Below, in pieces: positions 1-5,742 of a DNA stretch of 9,620 bases (position 1 is the stretch's first letter; every line of letters starts with the position of its first letter). A program made the translations under genes and the position numbers. The DNA lies in the NCBI GenBank assembly GCA_003164075.1, contig PLRZ01000685.1, forward strand, positions 1 to 9,620, read 5' to 3'. Source of the DNA: Bryobacterales bacterium. GTDB taxonomy: Bacteria > Acidobacteriota > Terriglobia > Bryobacterales > Bryobacteraceae. The notes beneath the pieces are model-generated. The model was not told the origin of the DNA. It saw only the letters and a program-made list of their open reading frames with translations, and did not search any database.

Positions 1-60
1 CCTGAAGTTACGCGCTCCGGCCGGGAAGAAAGAATCCTGCGCGCGAACGTGTTGCCATGA
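1..60 (+). CDS. Possible C-terminal end of a gene entering from the left edge
   Basis: The first frame is open from base 1 to a TGA at 58-60 and would encode 19 residues ending in REERILRANVLP. It looks protein-like and would converge on the leftward gene that ends at 194, which is a natural arrangement. However, 19 codons are too few to prove coding, and no family can be assigned. A competing leftward frame starting at ATG 89 or 83 is also open to the left edge. Only the sequence to the left can decide between them. Confidence 0.25.
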   Translation, partial: PEVTRSGREERILRANVLP

Positions 61-193
61 AATATAGCCGTCAACGCCGGCATGCGCATTTGACAGAGCC
101 GGGCCGAGAGGGCACCCCGTTAGGGAGCGATTGCGCACGTTCGAGACATTTGGTCAGCTTATTTCTTCGCGGCCCCCAAAGGAGTCTGCGCCT

Positions 194-1351
194 TTACAGC
201 TTCTCCAGCACCTTTTCGAGCAGCCCGCCATCGGGCACGCTTCCCTGCGCCATTCGCGCGGTTCCGCCACCCCGCCCACCGGCTTCGAGGAGCGCCGCTT
301 TCAGCTTCTGTCCCGCGTCCACGCCGGCGTCCGCGGACGTTGCCAGCAACACCGATGGCGGCGTGAGCAGCGTAGCCACGAATACGGCCCGCGGCTGCGC
401 CGTGAAATTCTGCGCCAGAGCGCGAAGCTCGTCCAGACTGCCCGTGGTGGCGCGGCGCACCAACCGGCGCACCCCGTCCGAACCCGGAATGGTGTCCCGG
501 TAGAGCTCCTTGCCCTGGTACGCGGCGAGGTCCAATTCCAGCTTGCGACGGGCCTTTTCGACCGTACGCGCCGTCTCCACTTGCGCCGCCACCATTCCCG
601 GAGCCTCGTCCAGGGATGCCGAAAAGAGCTGCGCCACGCGGCTCAACGCTTCGTAATCGGCGCGCGCGCGGCGGATCGCGCGCCCCCCGCAAAGGAACTC
701 CACACGCACCGTTTGCCGCACCTTTTCCAGCTTGCGGAGGAGTACCGTCCCGATTTCTCCGGTGGCGCGCACGTGGGTACCGCCGCAAGCACTGCGGTCC
801 AACCCGTCGATGGAGACGATGCGCAAGGTGCCCTCGCGTTCCGTCGCTTTGCGCAGGCCTTGCACGCTGGCGGCGTCTTCATAGGCTACGCCGACCGGCC
901 GGTTCTCCCGGACGATTTCGTTCGAGCGCGCTTCCGCCGCGGCGGCCATGCGCGTGTCCACCGCGCCGCCCTCCAGGTCGATGGTGGAGCTTTCGGCGCC
1001 CAGGTGGAAGCTCACCGTGCGCAGGTGGAACAGTTCCTCGAACACTGCCGACAGCAGGTGTTGTCCCGTGTGCTGCTGCATATGATCGAAGCGGCGGTTC
1101 CAATCGATGGAGCACTCCACCGGTCCAGCGGCCAGCGGGGCGGCCAGCAGGTGGGCGATGCGGTCGCCTTCGTCGATCACCTCGCGTACTGCTATGCCGG
1201 CGATGGAGCCGAGGTCGAAGGGCTGGCCACCGGAAGTGGGATAAAAGGCGGTGCGGTCCAGGTAGACGGTGCTGCCGTCGCCGGCGCATTCCTCGGCTTG
1301 AGCGGCGAAGTGGCGCAGGTAGGAATCGTGGTAGTAGAGGCGTTCGGTCAT
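194..1351 (-). CDS. AlaX-type alanyl-tRNA editing hydrolase with C-terminal DHHA1 domain
   Basis: A stand-alone relative of the editing half of alanyl-tRNA synthetase, 385 residues from the chosen start. Proteins of this family act in the cytoplasm and hydrolyse mischarged Ser-tRNA(Ala) (sometimes Gly-tRNA(Ala)), backing up AlaRS proofreading. The editing signature FYPTSGGQPFDLG lies at about residues 37-48. The zinc site is complete: HxxxH at His94/His98 and CxxxH (ACGGTH) at Cys189/His193. The C-terminus (about 240-385) resembles DHHA1, with the glycine motif GGRGGG at about 358-363. No aminoacylation domain is present, so it does not charge tRNA. The start at 1351 (MTERLYYHDS) puts the first strand where the family has it. 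An in-frame ATG at 1402 would add 17 unrelated residues. No clear Shine-Dalgarno precedes either start. Family assignment is secure; substrate specificity is inferred. Confidence 0.9.
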   Translation of the reverse strand: MTERLYYHDSYLRHFAAQAEECAGDGSTVYLDRTAFYPTSGGQPFDLGSIAGIAVREVIDEGDRIAHLLAAPLAAGPVECSIDWNRRFDHMQQHTGQHLLSAVFEELFHLRTVSFHLGAESSTIDLEGGAVDTRMAAAAEARSNEIVRENRPVGVAYEDAASVQGLRKATEREGTLRIVSIDGLDRSACGGTHVRATGEIGTVLLRKLEKVRQTVRVEFLCGGRAIRRARADYEALSRVAQLFSASLDEAPGMVAAQVETARTVEKARRKLELDLAAYQGKELYRDTIPGSDGVRRLVRRATTGSLDELRALAQNFTAQPRAVFVATLLTPPSVLLATSADAGVDAGQKLKAALLEAGGRGGGTARMAQGSVPDGGLLEKVLEKL

Positions 1352-1415
1352 TGGAAACTGATATTGTGGCAGAATCGGTGGATCTTTGGCCGATACCCCC
1401 ATTTGCGGGTGGCGC

Positions 1416-1434
1416 AGTACCTACCATAGTACTA
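1416..1434. promoter_or_regulatory. Short repeat, possible operator between divergent genes
   Basis: AGTAC at 1416-1420 is mirrored by GTACT at 1429-1433, with an 8-base gap. The same bases also form two near-direct copies, AGTACCTA (1416-1423) and AGTACTA (1428-1434), 12 bases apart. The element lies about 65 bases upstream of the editing hydrolase and about 60 upstream of the small membrane protein. Size, symmetry and position suit a dimeric repressor or activator site. No regulator is identifiable, and chance is possible. Confidence 0.35.
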
Positions 1435-1492
1435 GCGACCTTGTGAGACTTTCGATAGCGCGCCAAAATGAAACTTCTAGCGATTTAACCAG

Positions 1493-1690
1493 ATGATTCG
1501 CGTAATATCCCTGCTTGGAATGGCCGGCGGTTTCCTCGCGATTTCACCACCTCTTCGAGGGAGCGCACTCAAAGGGTTGGCCCTGGCGATGCTGGAGATG
1601 GGTAAGTACAGCCCCTATTCGTACATCGCGCTGGCCTTGGCATTAGGTTTCGGCGCCGTGCGGTCAATGGCGACACCGAAGGCGCGGTGA
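1493..1690 (+). CDS. Small two-helix membrane protein, function unknown
   Basis: Encodes 65 residues. Two hydrophobic stretches, about residues 3-17 (VISLLGMAGGFLAIS) and 42-58 (ending LALGFGAVRSM), would each span the membrane, joined by a loop rich in Leu, Gly and Ala with a KYSPYSY segment. The C-terminal tail is positively charged (TPKAR). No Shine-Dalgarno is visible, but a six-codon ATG...TAA stretch ends four bases before the start codon. The gene is transcribed away from the editing hydrolase. I do not recognise a family. Membrane topology is a prediction by eye. Codon use is compatible with the neighbours, which favours a real gene over a chance frame. Confidence 0.5.
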   Translation: MIRVISLLGMAGGFLAISPPLRGSALKGLALAMLEMGKYSPYSYIALALALGFGAVRSMATPKAR

Positions 1691-1759
1691 GGAACAGCTT
1701 TCAGCCGGGGTGCCGCGTCGGAGAGTCAGGGTCGGGTGGCCTGGGACAATGGCGAGAGA

Positions 1760-1867
1760 TCCCGAGGTGGGGCAGCGAGCACCGCCTGCCGGTTGGCCCG
1801 CGCTGAACCAGGCCGGCTGCCCAAACAAAATAGCGGGCAGGCGAGCACCGCCTGCCCCACCTCGGGA
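1760..1867. repeat. Palindromic element with 16-base inverted and direct repeats
   Basis: TCCCGAGGTGGGGCAG at 1760-1775 has an exact reverse complement at 1852-1867 (CTGCCCCACCTCGGGA). Directly inside lie two exact direct copies of GCGAGCACCGCCTGCC at 1775-1790 and 1841-1856. A looser outer pair, CCTGGGA (1740-1746) and TCCCAGG (1872-1878), extends the symmetry. The unit is about 108 bases and carries no open reading frame of its own. It could be a REP/BIME-like element or a non-autonomous mobile element. Confidence 0.65.
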
Positions 1868-1927
1868 GTCATCCCAGGTGAGGCCAAGAATCAAGAACTT
1901 ACGAGCAGTTTCCGGAGAGCCCTCTGA

Positions 1928-2000
1928 CGCGCCTGCGGCGCTGTCCCGCTCCCGGCTGTTGGCGGAGTCCGTCGCTCCATACGATAGCGCCGCGGGCGCG
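1928..2000. repeat. Long imperfect hairpin
   Basis: Bases 1928-1942 (CGCGCCTGCGGCGCT) pair with 1986-2000 (AGCGCCGCGGGCGCG) over 15 positions, with one T/G wobble. The loop of 43 bases contains a short inner CTCC/GGAG pair. As RNA this would be a very stable stem. No T-run follows, so it is not a standard intrinsic terminator. It is probably part of the same extragenic repeat cluster. Confidence 0.5.
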
Positions 2001-2059
2001 CCAAGGGAGCCAACGGCCCTCCACCTCGGAGCCGAGTGGCCTGATGGATAGCGCCGCGG
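1983..2059. repeat. Direct repeat GATAGCGCCGCGG, two copies
   Basis: The 13-base sequence GATAGCGCCGCGG occurs at 1983-1995 and again at 2047-2059, 64 bases apart. The first copy overlaps the right arm of the 1928-2000 hairpin, so the left arm could pair with either copy. Confidence 0.5.
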
Positions 2060-2077
2060 CGCGTGAGGCGTGCCGGC

Positions 2078-2100
2078 AGCTTTTCTCGCTGAAAGCTTTT
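2078..2100. terminator. Weak hairpin just past the end of the sigma-54 regulator
   Basis: AGCTTT (2078-2083) pairs with AAAGCT (2092-2097), extendable by a T/G wobble, and is followed on the + strand by TTT. It lies immediately downstream of the leftward regulator stop at 2104. In the leftward direction the stem is preceded by A residues and is not followed by a T-run, so it is a poor terminator for that gene. Confidence 0.25.
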
Positions 2101-2103
2101 CCC

Positions 2104-3486
2104 TCAATTGAACGCCGTGGCCGACTCCAGACTGCGGACTTTGGCCGACAGCGTGGTGCGCTTGAGACCGAGCATGTCGGCGGCGGCTTTCTTGTTGCCG
2201 CCGGTCTTTTGCAGCGCCTGTTCCAGGATGCTGCGCTCGATTACCGCCAGGGTCTGCTCGTAATCCATGCCTTGATCGGGCACCGAGACGATCGGACCGG
2301 CGCCCGATATGGGCATGGCAGTGCGCGTGGTCGCGGGAAGCGGGAAATCTCCGGCATCCAGCAACTCACGGCCGTTGCTGAGAGCTACCGCCATCTCCAC
2401 GGCGTTCTCCAGTTGGCGGACGTTTCCCGGCCAGGAGTGTTGCGAAAGCCGCTCGGCAGCCTCCGCAGCCAACGTTTTGCAGGGGATGTCCTCCAGGCGG
2501 CAGATTTTTTGCACAAAATGCGCCGCCAGACCAGGGATGTCCGCCGGCCTTTGGCGCAGCGCTGGCATGCGAATCGGGACCACGTTCAGGCGGTAGTACA
2601 GATCTTCGCGGAACCGGCCTTCGTCGACGCGCCGCGCCAGATCGCAATTGGTAGCGGCCACCATGCGGACATTCAGACGAATGGTCTCGGAACTGCCAAT
2701 CCTTTGCAGCTCGCGTTCTTGCACCACACGCAGCAACTTACCTTGCAGGCTCAAGGCCAAATCTCCGATTTCATCCAGAAATAAGGTGCCGCCCTGAGCT
2801 TCTTCGAAGCGGCCGGCGCGGTTCTGAATGGCCCCGGTGAAGGCGCCTTTCACGTGGCCGAACAGTTCCGCCTCCAGAAGGTTCTCGGGCAGGGCGCTGC
2901 AATTGACCGCGACCCAGGGGGCATGGCTCCGCTGGCTCGCCAGGTGCAGGGAACGGGCCGCCAGTTCTTTGCCGGTGCCGGTTTCGCCGGTTACCAGGAC
3001 GGTGGAACGCCTGGCGGCCACTACTCGAATGATGTGGCGGACCTGGCGCATTTCGTGGCTCTCGCCAATCAGCAGGCGCTCCCATTGTTCGCCGGCGGTG
3101 TGCTCCGCGAGCCGGACCAGGTCGCGGGTTTTACGCTCTTCCCACACTTGATCGATGAGAGCCACGGCTTCGTCATCGGCCGTGAGGAACTGGCAGGCGC
3201 CCTGCCTGGCCAGGCGGACGGCGTCGGAGAGGGAAGCGGCAGGGTCGTGGATCAGAACCGGTACGCCTGGGGCCGCCCGTTGTACTCTTTCCAACACTTC
3301 CACCGGACGGTAGCCCGGCGCCGGAAGATCCAATACGATGGCCACCGAAGCGTGTCGCGACACCTCCGGCAGAACCTGGTAGGAACGGGATTCTATCTTA
3401 TAGTTCACAGATAGTAAAGGCCATTCCGCAGAATTGAACGGCTTGTCCGAAATCCACAGCAGGCGCTTGTCTTCGATGGCTATCAC
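2104..3486 (-). CDS. Sigma-54-dependent transcriptional activator with atypical receiver domain
   Basis: An NtrC-type enhancer-binding protein, 460 residues from GTG 3486. Residues about 8-105 fold like a receiver domain and keep the acceptor-position Asp53 (VLDLPAPG), but the second acidic residue after strand 1, the Ser/Thr of strand 4 and the Lys of strand 5 appear absent. The AAA+ domain (about 138-375) has Walker A GETGTGKE (167-174), the sigma-54 contact loop GAFTGA (214-219) and Walker B GGTLFLDEIG (232-241). The last 40 or so residues form a Fis-type helix-turn-helix (GGNKKAAADMLGLKRTTLSA). It would bind upstream DNA and open sigma-54 promoters using ATP. Its place beside flgM suggests a flagellar regulator, comparable in role to FleQ or FlgR, but this is inference. 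The frame is open up to 3681; that extension would run through the promoter region and into flgM, so the GTG at the receiver start is preferred. Confidence 0.9.
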   Translation of the reverse strand: MIAIEDKRLLWISDKPFNSAEWPLLSVNYKIESRSYQVLPEVSRHASVAIVLDLPAPGYRPVEVLERVQRAAPGVPVLIHDPAASLSDAVRLARQGACQFLTADDEAVALIDQVWEERKTRDLVRLAEHTAGEQWERLLIGESHEMRQVRHIIRVVAARRSTVLVTGETGTGKELAARSLHLASQRSHAPWVAVNCSALPENLLEAELFGHVKGAFTGAIQNRAGRFEEAQGGTLFLDEIGDLALSLQGKLLRVVQERELQRIGSSETIRLNVRMVAATNCDLARRVDEGRFREDLYYRLNVVPIRMPALRQRPADIPGLAAHFVQKICRLEDIPCKTLAAEAAERLSQHSWPGNVRQLENAVEMAVALSNGRELLDAGDFPLPATTRTAMPISGAGPIVSVPDQGMDYEQTLAVIERSILEQALQKTGGNKKAAADMLGLKRTTLSAKVRSLESATAFN

Positions 3487-3493
3487 AGTCGAA

Positions 3494-3520
3494 TCATCGG
3501 CGGTTGAACGCCGAACTTTA
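3494..3520 (-). promoter_or_regulatory. Sigma-28 (FliA) promoter reading into the sigma-54 regulator
   Basis: Read leftward, the sequence is TAAAGTTC (3520-3513), 11 bases, then GCCGATGA (3501-3494). The enterobacterial FliA consensus is TAAAGTTT-N11-GCCGATAA, so 14 of 16 consensus positions match with the exact spacer. Transcription would be expected to begin close to the proposed GTG start at 3486. The match is seen directly in the sequence; use by this organism's sigma-28 is inferred. Confidence 0.65.
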
Positions 3521-3526
3521 GAGTGG

Positions 3527-3541
3527 AGGTTTACGGTTTGC
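3527..3541 (+). promoter_or_regulatory. Possible sigma-54-type element upstream of flgM
   Basis: AGGTTTACGGTTTGC has GG at 3528-3529 and GC at 3540-3541, separated by the 10 bases required for the -24/-12 elements, and keeps TTGC. The rest of the -24 block (consensus TGGCAC) does not match. A transcript from it would begin roughly 60 bases upstream of flgM. The match is weak and could be chance. Confidence 0.22.
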
Positions 3542-3554
3542 GACACCGGACCAC

Positions 3555-3582
3555 TAAAGAGCCGGCCGCCTTCTGCCGATAT
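3555..3582 (+). promoter_or_regulatory. Sigma-28 (FliA) promoter reading into flgM
   Basis: TAAAGAGC (3555-3562) is followed after 12 bases by GCCGATAT (3575-3582). The -35 core TAAA and seven of eight -10 positions fit the FliA consensus; the spacer is one base longer than the standard. Transcription would begin near 3588-3590, leaving a short leader with AAGGAT before the flgM ATG at 3613. A sigma-28 promoter for flgM itself is known in enterobacteria. Confidence 0.55.
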
Positions 3583-3612
3583 GAATAGCAGCCAAAGGAT
3601 GGCGGGCTTGGT

Positions 3613-3918
3613 ATGAGAGTCTACGATCGAGATTTGACAGGAATTGCAGCCGCCGAGTCGGGGCGCTCGCAAGAGACACAAAAGGTGGATCGCGAGACCA
3701 CCACCACCTCGTCGCAGACGGGGACCGCGTCGGGCGACCGGGTAGAACTGTCCAGCGGATTGGCCAGTGTGTCCCGTGCGCTGACGGCGTACGGTTCGGA
3801 TCGCGCCAGTAAGGTTCAGCAGTTGACGGCGCAGTTCCAGTCCGGCAACTATCAGCCGAGCTCTCTGGCCATCAGTCAGGGTATGGTGGCCGCGTCGTTG
3901 AGCGGCGGAGCCGAATAA
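3613..3918 (+). CDS. flgM: FlgM, anti-sigma-28 factor
   Basis: Encodes 101 residues, the usual FlgM size. The family works by holding sigma-28 (FliA) inactive until the hook-basal body is finished, then leaving through the flagellar export channel. The N-terminal half (about 1-42) is polar and rich in Thr and Ser, as expected for the unstructured part. The C-terminal half (about 43-95) carries the sigma-binding pattern: DRVELSSGLASVSRAL, then DRASKVQQLTAQFQSGNYQ and SLAISQGMVAASL. It is first in a tight rightward cluster with a FlgN-like gene, flgK and flgL, and follows a sigma-28-like promoter. The stop codon abuts the next start, so translation is probably coupled. Start chosen as the only ATG in frame; AAGGAT lies upstream at slightly long spacing. 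Confidence 0.87.
   Translation: MRVYDRDLTGIAAAESGRSQETQKVDRETTTTSSQTGTASGDRVELSSGLASVSRALTAYGSDRASKVQQLTAQFQSGNYQPSSLAISQGMVAASLSGGAE
3907..3910 (+). promoter_or_regulatory. Shine-Dalgarno for the FlgN-like gene inside the flgM end
   Basis: GGAG at 3907-3910 lies within the last flgM codons, eight bases before the ATG at 3919. It supports that start and coupling with flgM translation. Confidence 0.5.
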
Positions 3919-4281
3919 ATGTCTGCCGCGACCGTCGCGGAACGGCTGCTGGCAGCCCGATCGGAAGTGAGGCGGGCTTGCGATCTGTTGATTGCCCCTA
4001 CCCCCGAAGCATTGAACGGTTGTCAGGACGCGCTGGAGCGGGCGATTTCACAACTGGCGGATCTCCGGCCGCAATGCCGGGAACTTCCCGCCGGAGCCGG
4101 CGCCCGGTCCACGGCTTGCGCGTTGCGGACGGAGGTTCAGCGCGCGGCCCGGCTGTTACAGAGCCTGGCACGTTTTTACAACGGTTGGGAACGAATCCTG
4201 GGGACAATGAGCGGGGGGTACACCGCCAGCGGCGATCCCGCGCCGGTTGCCCGCATCGGACGGCTCTGCTGCCGCGGATAA
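3919..4281 (+). CDS. FlgN-like flagellar chaperone candidate
   Basis: Encodes 120 residues. It is mostly helical by composition, with long Ala/Leu/Arg heptad-like stretches at about 1-50 and 64-88, then a Phe-Tyr-x-Gly-Trp segment (86-90) and a short Gly/Pro-rich tail ending in LCCRG. FlgN is the export chaperone for FlgK and FlgL and is typically a helical protein of about 140 residues encoded next to flgM or flgK. Here the gene lies exactly between flgM and flgK. The identification therefore rests on position, size and helical character; I cannot see a diagnostic motif. It starts directly after the flgM stop (TAAATG) and ends seven bases before flgK, consistent with one operon. It could instead be an unrelated small protein specific to this lineage. 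Confidence 0.5.
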   Translation: MSAATVAERLLAARSEVRRACDLLIAPTPEALNGCQDALERAISQLADLRPQCRELPAGAGARSTACALRTEVQRAARLLQSLARFYNGWERILGTMSGGYTASGDPAPVARIGRLCCRG

Positions 4282-4288
4282 GGCCGCT

Positions 4289-5734
4289 ATGTCGAACCTC
4301 ATCTCATCCATCTTGACGTCGTCTGGCGCCTTGGACGCTTTCACCCAGGTGCTCGATGTGGTGCAGAACAACGTGGCCAATGCCTCCACTCCGGACTTCG
4401 CCAATCAGACCGAAGAATTGGACTCCTTGCGCTGCGACCCTGCCCAGGGGTTCTCCGGAGGGGTGGCCGCGGGCCAGGTGGTGAGTTCCCGCGACGAATA
4501 CGCCGAGCAGGCCGTTCAGCAGCAGACCACCCTCCTGGGACAAGCGCAGCAGGACGTGAACAATCTGACCACCATACAGTCGCAGTTCGACGTCACCGGA
4601 ACCTCGGGTATTTCCAGCGCACTGAATAACCTGTTTCAGGCCTTCTCGGCATGGGGCCAGGCGCCTACCAGCGCGGTGGCCCAACAAAACGTCATGGAGC
4701 AGGCCACGTCCGTCGCCGCCGCCTTCCAGCAGACGGCCGCGGGGCTGGCGACGGTGTCGCAGGATAGCGTCCTGCAACTGCGGCAGACGGTCGGCGATGT
4801 CAACCAGATGGCCACGCAACTGGCGGGGTACAACCAGCAGATCATGAATGGAGACCGCAATGACGCCGGTCTGGATGCGCAGATCCACTCGACACTCGAA
4901 CAACTGTCGAACGACGGCGAGATCAGCGTTACCCAGCAGTCCGATGGCACCTACCAGGTGCTGCTCAACGGGGAGACGCCGCTCGTCATTGAGAATCAAG
5001 CCTACGCGCTCAGTGCGGAAACCGTGGCCCCGAGCGCAACGGCGCCCAACCCGAGCGGGCCGTCCCACCTGAGCATCGTGGCCGCCGACGGTACCGACAT
5101 CACCGCGAGAACCACTTCGGGCCAACTTGGGTCGATATTGAATCTGGCCAATAACGTATTGCCCGGCTATCTGGGAGACGGCAGCCAACCCGGCAGTTTG
5201 AATACCCTCGCGCAGTCGTTCGCCAGCAACGTCAACAGCCTGCTGACCAACGGCTATCAGAGCAGCGGGCCGCCTCCGGTGGCCGGAGTGCCGCTGTTCA
5301 CTTACGACACTACCAACGCCACCAACGTGGCCAATAGTCTGCAGGTGAGCCCGACCATCACAGCAAATCAATTGGCCACCATCAGTCCGGGACCGCCGAC
5401 AGTCTCGAACGGCGTCCCCCTGGCGTTAGCCCAACTGGAAGACCCAACCGCCGCCGGCGACGAAATCGGCGGGCTCAGCTACACCCAATACTATGCCGGC
5501 ATGGCTGCCAATGTCGGCACACTGCTGAGCAACGCCAGCGGTCAACTGCAGACGCAACAATCGGCGGTGGCACAGGCACAGAACGTGCGGCAACAGATGT
5601 CGGGCGTCTCACTCGACGCCGAGGCTACCATCCTCATTCAGTTCCAGCGTGCCTATGAGGCCAGCTCCAAAATGATTTCGGTCCTGGACCAGTTGACGCT
5701 GGACACCCTGAACATGCTCACGCCCAGCACCTAA
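4289..5734 (+). CDS. flgK: FlgK, flagellar hook-associated protein 1
   Basis: Encodes 481 residues; enterobacterial FlgK has about 550. FlgK forms the first junction ring between hook and filament and is exported through the flagellar type III system. The N-terminal D0 helix is present (LDVVQNNVANASTPDFANQ, about 19-37), as is the C-terminal D0 helix (SLDAEATILIQFQRAYEASS then MISVLDQLTLDTLNML, about 441-477). The middle, about 95-430, is Gln, Ser and Thr-rich with few charged groups, as expected for the exposed domains. The start at 4289 (MSNLISSIL) is preferred over an ATG at 4247, which would overlap the upstream gene and add 14 atypical residues; AAGG lies just upstream. Directly precedes flgL. 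The shorter length is accounted for by the variable middle, not by loss of either end. Confidence 0.92.
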   Translation: MSNLISSILTSSGALDAFTQVLDVVQNNVANASTPDFANQTEELDSLRCDPAQGFSGGVAAGQVVSSRDEYAEQAVQQQTTLLGQAQQDVNNLTTIQSQFDVTGTSGISSALNNLFQAFSAWGQAPTSAVAQQNVMEQATSVAAAFQQTAAGLATVSQDSVLQLRQTVGDVNQMATQLAGYNQQIMNGDRNDAGLDAQIHSTLEQLSNDGEISVTQQSDGTYQVLLNGETPLVIENQAYALSAETVAPSATAPNPSGPSHLSIVAADGTDITARTTSGQLGSILNLANNVLPGYLGDGSQPGSLNTLAQSFASNVNSLLTNGYQSSGPPPVAGVPLFTYDTTNATNVANSLQVSPTITANQLATISPGPPTVSNGVPLALAQLEDPTAAGDEIGGLSYTQYYAGMAANVGTLLSNASGQLQTQQSAVAQAQNVRQQMSGVSLDAEATILIQFQRAYEASSKMISVLDQLTLDTLNMLTPST

Positions 5735-5738
5735 GGAG
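5733..5738 (+). promoter_or_regulatory. Shine-Dalgarno that fixes the flgL GTG start
   Basis: AAGGAG at 5733-5738 overlaps the flgK stop codon and sits four bases before GTG 5743. It supports a non-ATG start and coupled translation of flgK and flgL. Confidence 0.7.
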
Positions 5739-5742
5739 ATCC

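Larger units (their letters stand above)
1691..2103. other. Non-coding spacer with several palindromic repeats
   Basis: About 410 bases between the small membrane protein and the end of the sigma-54 regulator. Several short frames are open, but all run through repeated or palindromic sequence, so I do not regard them as genes. The spacer contains a pair of 16-base direct repeats, a pair of 16-base inverted repeats, a 15-base stem with one wobble pair, and a repeated GATAGCGCCGCGG motif. The make-up resembles dispersed extragenic palindromic elements. Confidence 0.7.

Noticed and set aside
131..1429. Long rightward open frame of 432 codons
   Set aside because: It is antisense to the editing hydrolase, whose zinc motifs and family signatures are clear. 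In GC-rich DNA the opposite strand is often open. The translation matches no family.
1710..2051. Rightward frame of about 110 codons in the spacer
   Set aside because: It runs through the palindromic repeats, is Pro/Arg/Ala-rich and has no supported start.
4304..5371. Leftward open frame of 355 codons opposite flgK
   Set aside because: Antisense shadow of flgK; its His/Arg/Gly-rich translation is typical of reading codons backwards.
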